From Cellulomonas sp. Root930 (GTDB lineage Bacteria > Actinomycetota > Actinomycetes > Actinomycetales > Cellulomonadaceae): a DNA stretch of 64,000 nucleotides. The position numbers and the translations under genes are program-made. Shown here piece after piece: positions 1 to 9,127 of the stretch; position 1 is the stretch's first letter; every line of letters starts with the position of its first letter. The notes below the pieces were generated by a model. It saw only the letters and a program-made list of their open reading frames with translations, was not told where the DNA came from and did no database searches. The stretch lies in contig LMJI01000001.1 in the NCBI GenBank assembly GCA_001429255.1, positions 847,256 to 911,255 on the forward strand. Direction: 5' to 3'.

Positions 1-2
1 CA

Positions 3-2339
3 GTGGTCCGGCCCCTTGGTCTCCACCTGCACCCCGTGATGGACCCCGTGGAGACCAACGCCCGCACCTTCGGCGACGCGGTGCAGCAGGTCGCGACCGT
101 GCTCACGGCCTACGCCGAGGAGATCCGCCCGATCAAGGCCTCCCTGGACGCGGTCAGGCGCGACGCGTACGCGTTCCGGGACAAGATCGCCTCGAACTCC
201 GAGTGGGACTACGACCAGGACCTGGTCGACGAGAACACCGACCTGGTGAACCGGGTCAACTCTGCGCAGGTCAAGCTCTGGGACGCCGAGCGGACCTGCG
301 CCAACGGCATCCGGGCGCTGTACTGCGCCGCCCCCTGGCACGCCGCCACCAGCGCGGACGACCCGCTGGGCTACGGCGTCTCGGAGATCCCCGCCGACGC
401 CCCGATGGCCTGGGGCTCCTCGGTCGAGCGCCAGGACCACTGCCCCAAGTCCGCGGCCGTCGGCGTCAAACGGTTCGTCTGGGACGGCGTGGTCGTCGAC
501 GGACTGTGGGGGACCGTCGTGGGCCTCGGCGCGCTGGTCGGCATCAAGGACTGGAAGTGGTCGGCGGACAACTTCACCGAGTCGTGGACCGCGATGGGCG
601 GCCTGATCGGGTACGCCGACGGCGAGTGGTCCTGGGGCAACGCGGGCGACTCCTGGCTCGCGCTGGGCAAGGGCCTGATCGCCTACGACACGTGGGAGGA
701 CGACCCGGCGCGCGCCGCGGGTGGCGCGGTGTTCAACATCGCCACCATCGTCATCCCCGCCGGCGCAGCCGTCTCCGGCACCAAGGCCGCCGCGACAGCG
801 GCCGGCACCACCGGACGCGCGGCGGCCCTGCTGTCCAAGGGCGCCCGCATCGTCGACTTCCTCGACCCGGTCTCGCTGGTCATCAAGGGCGGCCAGTTCG
901 CCCTGCCCAAGCTCGGAGACCTGCTCACCGGCATGCGCGGCGCCACCGAGGGCCTGGAAGGCGCCCTGCGGATCCCCGACGTGCCCACCAACCTCGACCT
1001 GCCGACCAGCAACCTCGACGACCTCGCCGACGGCCTGCCCCCGCTGCGCGACCCCGACGCCGAGGTCCCGACCGTGCACGAGCCGGTCGAGGTCCCCGTC
1101 CCGGCGAACCAGCTGGTCGGACCCGACGGCAACCCCATCCGGGACACCCCCGGCGGCACCGGCTCGGGCGCCGACGACCTCGCCGGCCCGCAGGCACCGC
1201 CGGCCGGTCCGATCCACACGCCCGGGACGGACGCGCCGACGGGTGGGTCGTCGCACGGCCCCTCCACCGGAGACGGTGCGGGCACCGGCGGCTCCACCAC
1301 TCCGCCCTCCGGTGGGGGTCATGCTCCGGCGACCCCGATCGGTGGCGGATCGGGCGGTCCCGTCGACCCCGTGACCCCGACCGGTCCCGGCTCGGGTCCG
1401 GTCGACCCGGTCGCACCGCACGACCCCTCGAGCCCGGCAGGCGGGCCTCCGCCGCCCACCCCGCCGGGCACCGGCTTGGGCAGCTCGCCGTCCGGTCCTG
1501 AGCTCAAGTTCACGGACGTGCTCGACGACGTCCTGCTCGACAACGGGCTCAACCGCACCCACTTCCGCGAGCTGCTGCAGACCCGCGTCGAGGACCTCAC
1601 GCGCGCGCAGGTGGACGTGCTCGTCGACATCCGGCAGGCCATGCCGCCGGTGTACGCCGACACCCTCCTGCAGAAGGTGATCACCCAGGAGCAGGCGCTA
1701 GGCCTCCTCGACGGGGACGCAGCGCGGTTCATGGAGCCCGACCAGCTTGCCGCCGCCAGGGCATCCGGCGCGCAGCAGGTTCCCACCATCGGTGGGTTCG
1801 TGTCGCGCCTCATCGACGTCGACGGTGCCACCCCGGCGCAGCTGTACCACCAGCTCGGTCTGAACTACCCCGGCAGCACGTTCAGCCCCGACGGTGGTTC
1901 CGTGTTCACGGTGCGTTACATGGCCGGCGACGGGATCGCACCCGGGCCGCTGCCTACGCCGGTCGTCGCGGGGATCCCGGACGGCACCTTGCGGGCGATG
2001 GCGTCCATGCCCGACAGCATCTTCCAGATCACGAACGACGCGGCCCGTCGGACCGCGATGTTCGACTGGGTCAGGACGGTAGACCCGAGCTCGACGTACG
2101 ACGCCGCTCGCGCGTTCGACGTCGACCGGGCGACCGGTGTGCCGAACGTCGGCCCCGACCGCAACCCCTTCCGGGGATCGGGCTGGAGCGGGACGTCCTC
2201 GGCGTACAGCCCTGAGCTGGCATACGGATCCAACAAGATCCAGATCATCGAGGGTTCGGAGCTCTGGCGCGTCCGACCCGACGGAACGCAGGAGATCGCC
2301 GCTGTCTACACAGGCGGTGTGTGGAGGGTCGTCCCGTGA
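3..2339 (+). CDS. Type VII-secreted polymorphic toxin-like protein, 5' end cut by window
   Basis: The frame is open to the left edge, so the N-terminus may lie outside; an internal ATG at 39 is the alternative start. Numbering from the first codon in the window, residues ~12-110 are helical, ~150-235 Trp/Gly-rich and ~238-275 a hydrophobic Ala/Gly segment. Residues ~390-497 are a Pro/Gly/Thr-rich linker and ~500-778 a compact C-terminal domain. This layout is typical of actinobacterial secreted polymorphic toxins. The last ~180 residues (GGFVSRL, GLNYPGSTF, PFRGSGW, GSELWRV) recur in the protein at 4232-5149. The order Arg-Gly/Ser-Glu is compatible with an ADP-ribosyltransferase fold, but that is a guess. 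The catalytic class is unassigned. Candidate immunity genes follow with a 4-base GTGA overlap. Confidence 0.75.
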   Translation: MVRPLGLHLHPVMDPVETNARTFGDAVQQVATVLTAYAEEIRPIKASLDAVRRDAYAFRDKIASNSEWDYDQDLVDENTDLVNRVNSAQVKLWDAERTCANGIRALYCAAPWHAATSADDPLGYGVSEIPADAPMAWGSSVERQDHCPKSAAVGVKRFVWDGVVVDGLWGTVVGLGALVGIKDWKWSADNFTESWTAMGGLIGYADGEWSWGNAGDSWLALGKGLIAYDTWEDDPARAAGGAVFNIATIVIPAGAAVSGTKAAATAAGTTGRAAALLSKGARIVDFLDPVSLVIKGGQFALPKLGDLLTGMRGATEGLEGALRIPDVPTNLDLPTSNLDDLADGLPPLRDPDAEVPTVHEPVEVPVPANQLVGPDGNPIRDTPGGTGSGADDLAGPQAPPAGPIHTPGTDAPTGGSSHGPSTGDGAGTGGSTTPPSGGGHAPATPIGGGSGGPVDPVTPTGPGSGPVDPVAPHDPSSPAGGPPPPTPPGTGLGSSPSGPELKFTDVLDDVLLDNGLNRTHFRELLQTRVEDLTRAQVDVLVDIRQAMPPVYADTLLQKVITQEQALGLLDGDAARFMEPDQLAAARASGAQQVPTIGGFVSRLIDVDGATPAQLYHQLGLNYPGSTFSPDGGSVFTVRYMAGDGIAPGPLPTPVVAGIPDGTLRAMASMPDSIFQITNDAARRTAMFDWVRTVDPSSTYDAARAFDVDRATGVPNVGPDRNPFRGSGWSGTSSAYSPELAYGSNKIQIIEGSELWRVRPDGTQEIAAVYTGGVWRVVP

Positions 2340-2719
2340 GAGCTGGGCCCTACGCGGAGGTTGACGGCGTCACGTACCCCGCCGTGGCCCTGCACGGCCC
2401 GACCGTCCGGATTCTGGCCTTCGGCGACGAACAACCGCTCCCCGGGTTCGAGCACGACGGGTGGGACCGGTGGGGTCGTCTCGTGGACCGGTCGGCGATC
2501 AGTCGCCTGTTCTGGGTGCAGACGACTGCCACGTGGTCGGGCAGGACGGTCACTGTCGACAACGTCGTCGGCAACAAGGCGACGTTCAGCTACGACGGGG
2601 ACGACCTCCCCCTGGACAACCCCGCCGTGCGCCGCATCGGTCGCTTCGAGTGGCAGGGCACCGTCCCGGTCGATGAACTGAGCGACGTCGTCGAGGTCGT
2701 CACCGACGTCCCGCTCTGA
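2336..2719 (+). CDS. Candidate immunity protein, single-domain
   Basis: 127 aa, starting at GTG 2336, whose bases overlap the upstream TGA; GGAGGG lies about 8 bases before it. The protein opens with GPYAEVDG and ends with GTVPVDELSDVVEVVTDVPL. Related copies occur twice in the next gene and once at the end of the gene at 4232. No signal peptide or membrane segment is visible, so it is probably cytoplasmic. A small soluble protein coupled to a toxin-like gene is the usual arrangement for toxin immunity. I do not recognise a named family, so the role is inferred from position and domain repetition only. Confidence 0.7.
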   Translation: MRAGPYAEVDGVTYPAVALHGPTVRILAFGDEQPLPGFEHDGWDRWGRLVDRSAISRLFWVQTTATWSGRTVTVDNVVGNKATFSYDGDDLPLDNPAVRRIGRFEWQGTVPVDELSDVVEVVTDVPL

Positions 2720-2720
2720 C

Positions 2721-4151
2721 GTGCGGGCCGGACCGTCGCGCACCGCGATCCGGGTGGGCCACTACGCCGACGTCGCCGAGGCTGTGCACCCGTGCGAGGC
2801 GCCGTACTCCCCGCGCATCCGGCTGCGGTCGACGGAGGCTGACGACGACCCCACGCTGACCATCCGCGAGGTCGATCGGGCCGCCGTGACCCGGGTGTTC
2901 CGTGTGACGACGACCGCCGTGTGGCACGACGCCCCGGTGGAGGTGCAGGCCATCCGCCTGGCCGGCGTGGTCGTCCTGGGACAGGCCGCGAGCCGCCCGC
3001 GCGGCGTTGCGGTCCGCGATACCGGGTACACCTGGCAGCAGGTCGTCGACCCGACCGAGCTCACCCAGGTCGTCGAGCGCGAGACGGATCTCCTGCGTCG
3101 CCGGCCGCGTTGGGTGGTCGACGGACCCGTGCCGACGCAGGTCGGCACGTACGCGGAGGTCGGCGGACGAACGCTGCCGAGCGGTGAGGCGTTGGCGGGT
3201 CTGCTGCCCGTCGGGGACGCGATCGCCGGTCTCGGCGAGGTGACAGCCATGAGCACGGTGTCGACGACCGCGAGCCTGGCCGGTGCGCGCGTGACGGTGC
3301 GATCGGTCGACGGGTCGAACGCCCTGGTCGAGCACACCGACGGCCGCGCGGACGTCGTGCCCGTCGGTGACCTGACAGACGTGGCGGAGGAGATCAGGTC
3401 ACTCCCGGTACCGGCACCACCGGCAGCACCGACCGCTCGCGTGATCCGGCCGCCCCGACTCGCACCCGGCGCAGGAGTCAGTCCCGAGCTGGCCGAGTGG
3501 GTGACGAGCGGTGGCACGCGGAACCGCGAGCTGCGCGACCTCGTCGCGGCACTGGCCAGGGCGGCGGACGCGGACGGTGCGGCGATGATCGCGCAGGAGA
3601 CACCCCGGATCCTGGCGGTCGACGACGACCTCGACGATGCCCGGGGCTACCTCCGGCTGGACTGGACCCTGCGCACCGCGACCGCCACCTGGGCCGCGAT
3701 CGGCGGCTTCGCCGACCTGGCCGACGCCCTGCGGATGCTCCCGCCGGTGACCGACGACGACACGGCGCTGAACGCCCGGCCCCTCCTCGAGCAGGCGAGT
3801 CCCGTGATCGACCGGGTGCGGATCGCCGTCCGCCGCGGCCCCGCAGACCAGTGGGAGGAGATCGCGTGGCGAGCAGCGCGCAAGGGCGGCCGCGCCGACG
3901 CGCTCGTCGAGGTCTGCAAGTCGGTGCCGGTTCACGGTCGCGCGGTGGGGACGTCGGGATCGGCTCCCGGTGCGATCGCGGCTCTCACCTCGCTGGCCGG
4001 AGCGATCCGGTACGACCTCGGGCGCATCGTCGCGAAGCGCGGCATCGACCCGGCGGTGACCGACGCATCCCCCTACCCGCTGGGTGCTGCGTTCCGCCGG
4101 TCGGCGATGGAGCTCCTGGTCCGGGCCCTCGCCCTCGGGGCGCCGACGTGA
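2721..4151 (+). CDS. Two-copy immunity-like domain protein with helical C-terminus
   Basis: 476 aa, GTG start one base after the previous stop. Residues ~10-125 (VGHYADV ... DPTELTQVVERETDLL) and ~138-230 (VGTYAEVGG ... PVGDLTDVAEEI) are two diverged copies of the domain in the 127-aa protein just upstream. A Pro/Ala linker at ~230-255 leads to an all-helical region of about 220 residues that I do not recognise, rich in Ala, Arg and Asp. No signal peptide is present. The duplication suggests an immunity protein that has gained copies, perhaps to follow toxin variants. The helical tail could be a second binding module. Function is inferred. Confidence 0.65.
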   Translation: MRAGPSRTAIRVGHYADVAEAVHPCEAPYSPRIRLRSTEADDDPTLTIREVDRAAVTRVFRVTTTAVWHDAPVEVQAIRLAGVVVLGQAASRPRGVAVRDTGYTWQQVVDPTELTQVVERETDLLRRRPRWVVDGPVPTQVGTYAEVGGRTLPSGEALAGLLPVGDAIAGLGEVTAMSTVSTTASLAGARVTVRSVDGSNALVEHTDGRADVVPVGDLTDVAEEIRSLPVPAPPAAPTARVIRPPRLAPGAGVSPELAEWVTSGGTRNRELRDLVAALARAADADGAAMIAQETPRILAVDDDLDDARGYLRLDWTLRTATATWAAIGGFADLADALRMLPPVTDDDTALNARPLLEQASPVIDRVRIAVRRGPADQWEEIAWRAARKGGRADALVEVCKSVPVHGRAVGTSGSAPGAIAALTSLAGAIRYDLGRIVAKRGIDPAVTDASPYPLGAAFRRSAMELLVRALALGAPT

Positions 4152-4231
4152 GCGAGCTGTGGACGTGCCCGGTCCGCCTGCCGCTCCTGCGACATACTCG
4201 GTAGCCGTTGCCGACGACCCCGGAGGACCAC

Positions 4232-5149
4232 TTGTCCGTCATGCAGAAGGCCGTGACCCCCGCCATGAGCGCGGCGTACCTCGACGGTGGCTACGACCGC
4301 CTCGCGGGGTTCGTGGTGCGCGCGGAGGACGTCGCGTGGGCGACCACGCCGGCCGACCTGTTCGAGGCGCACGGGCTCGGCTTCCCGGGGTCCCCGTTCA
4401 CTGCTGACGCCCCGCACGTCGACGTCCTGCGCTTCCCCGCGACGCCGCAGCTGCGGTTCGAGAACGCGACGGGCGGCCCCGACCAGAAGACGCGCGAGCT
4501 GACCGGCGGCCCGTTCGTCGACCGGCCTCCGTTCCAGGGCACCGGGTTCGTGCTCGCGCCGGGCCACCTCGTCCCGCTCTACTGGCTGGTCCACTCACGG
4601 GTGCCCGCCGGGTCGGAGCTGGTACGCGTCGCCGCCGACGGGACGAGCACGCTCCTCGCCCGGTACGTCGACGTGGGGTACGCGTGGGTGTCCGACGTGG
4701 TGACGGTGACGCCCTCGCCGAATCCGCGGATCTCGCGCCTGGTGGGCCCGATGGCCAAGTGGGAGAACACCTACCTCAGTGCCGACGTGCTGGGGGACGA
4801 CGTGGTCGTCGTGGCGGAGGTCGAGCCGCCCGCCGCGTACGGATTCGAGCGGACGCCCGCGGGTCGGTTCCGTCGCGTGGTGCCGAAGGCCGAGACCACC
4901 GAGCTGTTCGAGATGGACATGTCCGGCCGGTGGAACGGGCTCGAGGTCCGGGTGGTCGACCAGTGGCCGACGCCCGACGGTGCCGGTGTCTCACGCGTGT
5001 CCTACACCGGCCACAACGCCGACCTGGCCGAAGGGCTGCAGCTGCCCAAGGTCGACGCGGCGGTGTACGAGGTCACTGTGCCGACCGACCACCTGGTCGA
5101 GGTGGTCACCACTCAGCTCGTCCCCGCGTCGTGGACCACCTCGGGCTGA
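4232..5149 (+). CDS. Toxin-domain/immunity-domain fusion protein
   Basis: About 305 aa. I prefer the TTG at 4232 because GGAGG (4222-4226) sits five bases upstream; TTG 4208 and ATG 4241 are alternatives in the same frame. The N-terminal ~150 residues (AGFVVRAEDV, GLGFPGSPF, VDVLRF, PPFQGTGF, AGSELVRV) match the C-terminal domain of the toxin-like protein at 3-2339 motif by motif. The last ~110 residues (TTELFEMDMSGRWNG ... VTVPTDHLVEVVT) match the repeated immunity-like domain of the two genes before it. No secretion signal is visible. It could be a self-neutralised toxin, an immunity protein carrying a decoy toxin fold, or the fusion of an old toxin-immunity pair. The homology is visible by eye; the function is open. 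Confidence 0.7.
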   Translation: MSVMQKAVTPAMSAAYLDGGYDRLAGFVVRAEDVAWATTPADLFEAHGLGFPGSPFTADAPHVDVLRFPATPQLRFENATGGPDQKTRELTGGPFVDRPPFQGTGFVLAPGHLVPLYWLVHSRVPAGSELVRVAADGTSTLLARYVDVGYAWVSDVVTVTPSPNPRISRLVGPMAKWENTYLSADVLGDDVVVVAEVEPPAAYGFERTPAGRFRRVVPKAETTELFEMDMSGRWNGLEVRVVDQWPTPDGAGVSRVSYTGHNADLAEGLQLPKVDAAVYEVTVPTDHLVEVVTTQLVPASWTTSG

Positions 5150-5276
5150 GCGCACCGGTGTCGCTCGGGGGGCGGTCGCAGGGCCGCGGGAAACGTGCCA
5201 GTATCGGCGGTCGCAGAGGGCCACGACTGACCGCCGACCGCCGTGGCACCCAGCTACATCGAGGGGGTCCGCCGGC

Positions 5277-6521
5277 ATGACCGTCGCCGTCGCCGCCTCC
5301 TGTGGCGTGTGCGCGTCCGCTCTGCCCGGCGGGCGCGACGTCTGCCCTCGGTGCGGATCGCGCGTGCAGCACCCGCAGGCCACGATGCCCACCGTCCTGG
5401 CCGGCACCCTGCCCGCTGCCGCAGGGTCCCGTGCGGGGGCCACGGCCGTGGACGTCGTCCTGCTGCTCGTCGCGGTCTCCCCGCTGGTGATCGGCCTGCT
5501 GAGCGAGTCCGGCGCCCGTGCCGCGCTGATCGCGACGGGCGCCGTGCTCGTCGTCGGCCTGCTGCTGGCCATGTGGGTCTCGCTCGCTCGTGCTGGTCAG
5601 ACCCTCGGCGGCGCGCTGCTGGGACTGCGGACCGTCGACGCTCTCACCGGGCTCCCGCCCGGCACCGGCGTGGGGCTGCGGACGTGGTGGCGGGACACCG
5701 TGACGCTGGACGTGCGCGCGGGCCGTGACCCGTTGCACGACGTGACGCCGGACGGACCGCACGAGACCACGCAGGTCGCGGCTGCTCCCGCGACGCGGCG
5801 ACCCCGCGCGGTCGGGCCGGACGTGACCGCTGCGGCCTCCGGTCCCCGGGAGATCGGGCCCGACGTCGCCGCCGCACGGGCGATACCGACCGGAGCCACC
5901 CGCGCCGCGCGCCGCGCGGGAGCCCCCGCCACCGGCGCGGTGCCGGCCGTGGCCGCCCCGCCGACCACGAGGCCCGCCACGGGTGCCTTCCCCACCGTGC
6001 CCGCCCCGCCGACCACCGGCGCGGTGCCCGCCGTCTCCCACCCGTCGACCACCAGACCCGCCACGGGTTCCTTCCCCGCCGTCCCCGCCGAGCCCGACGG
6101 GTCGCGCCGCTCGCGCCGGTCGCAGCCGCCCACCGGCGCGGTCCCCGTCATCGACACCCCCGCCGCGGGCGCCCCGGCGGTGAGCGGCATGGTCCTCGTC
6201 GCCGCCGACGGCCACCGCCTCGAGGTCACCGGCCTCACGCTCGTCGGCCGCAACCCGGAGCCGGTGCGCGGCGAGGTCGCGGACCAGCTGGTCCCGCTCA
6301 TCGACCTGTCCCGGTCGGTGTCCAAGACGCACGCGTCCCTGCGCTGGGACGGCCGCACGCTCTGGGTGGCGGACCGCGGCTCCACCAACGGCACCACCGT
6401 GTCGATCGGCGGCGGGGCGCGCACGCTCCTGCCCCCCGGCGGCGAGGAAGCCCTGCCGGTCGGCACGTCGGTGCACTTCGGCGACCAGACGTTCACGGTC
6501 GAGGGGCCGGTGGGCGCGTGA
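5277..6521 (+). CDS. Zinc-ribbon / RDD-like / FHA-domain protein of the T7SS operon
   Basis: 414 aa from ATG 5277, with CGAGGGGG about 10 bases upstream. Cys9, Cys12, Cys23 and Cys26 form an N-terminal zinc ribbon. Residues ~50-110 hold two membrane segments and an RDD-like stretch (AGQTLGGALLGLRTVD). Residues ~165-300 are a low-complexity linker with repeats of the PATGAFPTVPAPPTTGAVPAV type. The last ~110 residues are an FHA domain with VGRNPEP, SRSVSKTHASL and DRGSTNGTTV, which would bind phosphothreonine. FHA proteins often accompany type VII secretion genes and may link secretion to Ser/Thr kinase signalling. It is probably the first gene of the coupled operon; the next gene overlaps it by four bases. 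Confidence 0.85.
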   Translation: MTVAVAASCGVCASALPGGRDVCPRCGSRVQHPQATMPTVLAGTLPAAAGSRAGATAVDVVLLLVAVSPLVIGLLSESGARAALIATGAVLVVGLLLAMWVSLARAGQTLGGALLGLRTVDALTGLPPGTGVGLRTWWRDTVTLDVRAGRDPLHDVTPDGPHETTQVAAAPATRRPRAVGPDVTAAASGPREIGPDVAAARAIPTGATRAARRAGAPATGAVPAVAAPPTTRPATGAFPTVPAPPTTGAVPAVSHPSTTRPATGSFPAVPAEPDGSRRSRRSQPPTGAVPVIDTPAAGAPAVSGMVLVAADGHRLEVTGLTLVGRNPEPVRGEVADQLVPLIDLSRSVSKTHASLRWDGRTLWVADRGSTNGTTVSIGGGARTLLPPGGEEALPVGTSVHFGDQTFTVEGPVGA

Positions 6522-7585
6522 CGGCTCCGCACCCCGCGATCGACGCCTCCGCGGGCGAGGTCATCGCCACCGAGACCCGCGCCGAGATCGCGTACCTGAG
6601 CGAGGCCCGCGCGGACCTGCTGGTGCAGGCGTCGGCCGCGCACCGGACCGTCGCCCTGGTCAGCGACGAGGTGACCCGGATGACGTACCCGCTGCGCGAG
6701 GCGTTGCGCGACGCCGGCGGCCGGTGGGTGGTCCGCGGGACCGACGGCACGCTGCGGGACGGGCTCGACGGTCGGCGCCTCGCGTCGATCGCGGACGCCG
6801 CCGACCGCACCCCTCTGAAGCACGCCGACGACGTCGCCGTGCGCTTCCTGCGGCCCGTTCCGGCCGAGTCGGTGCAGCTGCTGATCTCGCAGTCGGTCCG
6901 GCACAAGGCCGCGGACACCACCCTGCTGGGCGCCACCGCGGAGCTGTTCGCGCAGGAGCTGACGGGCGCGGTGCCCAGCGGCTGGGGCGCGCACGAGCCC
7001 GCGGTCAGCACGTGGGACCGGACGCGGTTGACGGAGCTGGCCCGCAAGCGGATGCCGAACGAGACGGTCGTCATGGTGGCGGGGTCACCGGAACGCCCGC
7101 TGATCGGCACGCTCCGGACCGCCCGCACGGAGAGCGGGCTCGAGGAGACGACGCAGCTGCTCGTCGGCATCGGCGAGCCCGGCAGCGACCAGGCGCGGAC
7201 CGCGATCGACTCCCTGCCGTCGGTGTTCGCCGCGCTGGCCACCCACCAGATGCCCCTGTTCGGGCTGGTCATGGGTCGGCACGGGCGTCGCGACCTGACG
7301 TTCCCGTCCGTGCTGGAGGCGCCGCCGACCCCCCTCGGCCTGCTGATGGGCCCGCCGGGCGTGCGCGAGCTGGGCCTGCCGGTCGACGAGCTCACCGCGC
7401 GGCTCGGTGCCCGGGTGGTCGGCCGGCCACGCGTCCCTGGCCTGTACTTCCCGCTCGGCACGCTCGACCGCGAGGGGTGGACCGCGCTCGACGCGGTGCT
7501 CGACGCGATCGGGCACGACAACGTGCGGCGCGCGCTGGGCACCGGCGGACCGTTCGAGGAGGTGCTCGATGGCCCGCGACCCTGA
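6518..7585 (+). CDS. DUF6177-like type VII secretion-associated protein
   Basis: 355 aa, GTG start overlapping the upstream TGA by four bases. It looks soluble, with no membrane segment. Features include an N-terminal region with TYPLREALRDAGGRWVVRGTDG, a central strand-rich part (ETVVMVAGSPERPLIGTLRT) and a C-terminal part ending GLYFPLGTLDREGWTALDAVLDAIG. Proteins of this length and style occur beside eccC/eccD in actinobacterial type VII loci and are annotated DUF6177; that assignment is from memory of the family. It may be a cytoplasmic accessory factor such as a chaperone or scaffold. Confidence 0.7.
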   Translation: MTAPHPAIDASAGEVIATETRAEIAYLSEARADLLVQASAAHRTVALVSDEVTRMTYPLREALRDAGGRWVVRGTDGTLRDGLDGRRLASIADAADRTPLKHADDVAVRFLRPVPAESVQLLISQSVRHKAADTTLLGATAELFAQELTGAVPSGWGAHEPAVSTWDRTRLTELARKRMPNETVVMVAGSPERPLIGTLRTARTESGLEETTQLLVGIGEPGSDQARTAIDSLPSVFAALATHQMPLFGLVMGRHGRRDLTFPSVLEAPPTPLGLLMGPPGVRELGLPVDELTARLGARVVGRPRVPGLYFPLGTLDREGWTALDAVLDAIGHDNVRRALGTGGPFEEVLDGPRP

Positions 7586-7826
7586 CGCGATCCTGCTCGA
7601 GTCGGTCAAGGTGCACCGCGGCCGGCTGCGCGCGGCGTTCCTGCACGGCGACCTGCGCGACCGCCGGACCACCAACGACAACGTCCGCCGGTTCGTCGGC
7701 AGCACGGTGATCGCCGCGCTGCTCTGCGCCGGCTGCGCCGGGTACTCGTTCATCCAGGCCAACAGCGGCTCGCTGCGTGGCGGAGTCGGCACCACCGTTC
7801 CCTCGTCGACCGGGGGGACCCCGTGA
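7569..7826 (+). CDS. Short EccB-like single-pass membrane protein
   Basis: 85 aa from ATG 7569, which lies 17 bases inside the previous gene. A basic N-terminal half (DPDAILLESVKVHRGRLRAAFLHGDLR... DNVRRF) is followed by one membrane helix, residues ~42-62 (VGSTVIAALLCAGCAGYSFI), and a 20-residue Ser/Gly-rich tail. This resembles the cytoplasmic helix and transmembrane part of EccB, but the large extracytoplasmic repeat domain of classical EccB (about 480-500 aa) is absent. The end overlaps eccD by four bases, so there is no room for a longer form. Either this is a minimal EccB or the periplasmic function is supplied elsewhere. Confidence 0.65.
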   Translation: MARDPDAILLESVKVHRGRLRAAFLHGDLRDRRTTNDNVRRFVGSTVIAALLCAGCAGYSFIQANSGSLRGGVGTTVPSSTGGTP

Positions 7827-9127
7827 GCACGTTCACCCGGCTGACGCTCGTCGGCTCCGTCCGTCGCGCCGAGGTGGTGGTGCCCTCCGACGAGGGTGTC
7901 GCCGCGATGCTCCCGCAGCTGCTCGAGATGCTCGGCGAGGCCCCTCGGCTGTCGCCGCAGGCGGTCGCGCTCGTGCGGGTGTCGGGCGACCAGGTGGACC
8001 TCGCGCTCGACCCGGCCTCGCAGGGGCTGGCCGACGGCGAGGTCCTGCGTGTCGTCCGCGCTGCCGCCGCTCCCCCGCCGCCGCAGGTCGCCGACGTCAC
8101 CGACGCCACCGCCGAGGAGCTGCGCACCCGTGCGGGCCGATGGTCGGTGGGCACCCGCCAGGCGGTCGCCGCCACGGGCGCGGGCCTCGCGGTCACCGTC
8201 AGCGGCATCGTCGCGGCCGGGCACGTGGACGCGGGACCCGCCGCGATCGGTGTGGGGCTCGCCGCGCTCGTCCTGCTGGCCGCGAGCGCCGGACTGGGCC
8301 GTGGCGGGCAGCGCTACGCCGGTCTCGTCCTCCTCGCGCTCGCCCTCGGCTGCGCGGTGCCGTTCGGGCTGCTGCTGGACGCGAACCTCCTCGAGAGCGT
8401 CCTGGCGGCGGTGCTGCTGATCTGGGTCGCGCTCGGTGCGGGCATCGGGGTGGGCCGCCGGGACCGGGGAGCGCTCGCGGGCGCTCTCGCGGGCGCGCTG
8501 ATCACGGGGCTCCACCTCGCGCTCGGTGCGCTGGTCGACGCCGTGCACGCGGACACCGCGGTCGCGGTCGTCGCGGTCGTCGCGTGCGGGCTCCTGCCCT
8601 GGTGGGCGATGACCTCGTCGGGCCTGACCGGGCTCGACGACGCCGCGCTCGACGGTGCCGCCCCGAAGCGGACGCGCGTGCGGACCACACTGGACGAGGC
8701 CTACCGAGGGCTCACCTGGAGCGCGGTCGCGGTGGCCGTGGCGATCGCGATCTCCTGCACGGGCCTGGTCGCGTCCGGTGACGACGGCGCCACGCTGCTC
8801 GCCGGGATCGTGCTCGCCGTCGTCGCGCTCCGCACGCGCAGCCTCCCGCTGCGCACGCAGGCCGTCGCCCTCTGGGTGGCCGTCGTGATCCCGTTGGTGG
8901 TCGGCGTGCTCGGCCCGTGGGGTGCGCAGGAGCCGTGGCTCGCGGCCGGGATCACCCTGGGCGTCGGCGTGCTCACCGCCGTCGTCGCCGGCGCGCGTCC
9001 GTCAGGTCAGCAGCGGGCCCGTCTGCGCCGGCTCGGTGACCTCGCGGAGCTGATCGGCGTGCTGGCCGTCCTGCCCGTCGCGCTCGGCGTGTTCGGCGTC
9101 TACGGCGACCTCCTGGGCACGTTCTGA
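7823..9127 (+). CDS. eccD: Type VII secretion integral membrane protein EccD
   Basis: 434 aa, GTG start in a GTGA overlap. Residues ~1-88 form a ubiquitin-like (YukD-type) cytoplasmic domain (TRLTLVGSVRRAEVVVPSDEGVAAMLPQL...). From ~115 to the C-terminus there are about eleven hydrophobic helices separated by short loops, matching EccD topology. EccD forms the membrane vestibule of the type VII secretion channel and its N-domain contacts EccC. Length is slightly below the family norm. Neighbours EccC, FHA protein and MinD-like ATPase support the call. Confidence 0.88.
   Translation: MSTFTRLTLVGSVRRAEVVVPSDEGVAAMLPQLLEMLGEAPRLSPQAVALVRVSGDQVDLALDPASQGLADGEVLRVVRAAAAPPPPQVADVTDATAEELRTRAGRWSVGTRQAVAATGAGLAVTVSGIVAAGHVDAGPAAIGVGLAALVLLAASAGLGRGGQRYAGLVLLALALGCAVPFGLLLDANLLESVLAAVLLIWVALGAGIGVGRRDRGALAGALAGALITGLHLALGALVDAVHADTAVAVVAVVACGLLPWWAMTSSGLTGLDDAALDGAAPKRTRVRTTLDEAYRGLTWSAVAVAVAIAISCTGLVASGDDGATLLAGIVLAVVALRTRSLPLRTQAVALWVAVVIPLVVGVLGPWGAQEPWLAAGITLGVGVLTAVVAGARPSGQQRARLRRLGDLAELIGVLAVLPVALGVFGVYGDLLGTF

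Noticed and set aside
1140..1500. Repetitive Gly/Pro/Thr codons in the toxin gene as a DNA repeat element
   Set aside because: The pattern is explained by a low-complexity protein linker in one reading frame.
2336..5149. Idea that the toxin domain is a TNT (NAD glycohydrolase) domain
   Set aside because: The YRY/Q and GxGG patterns of TNT domains are missing; the shared motifs are of a different order.
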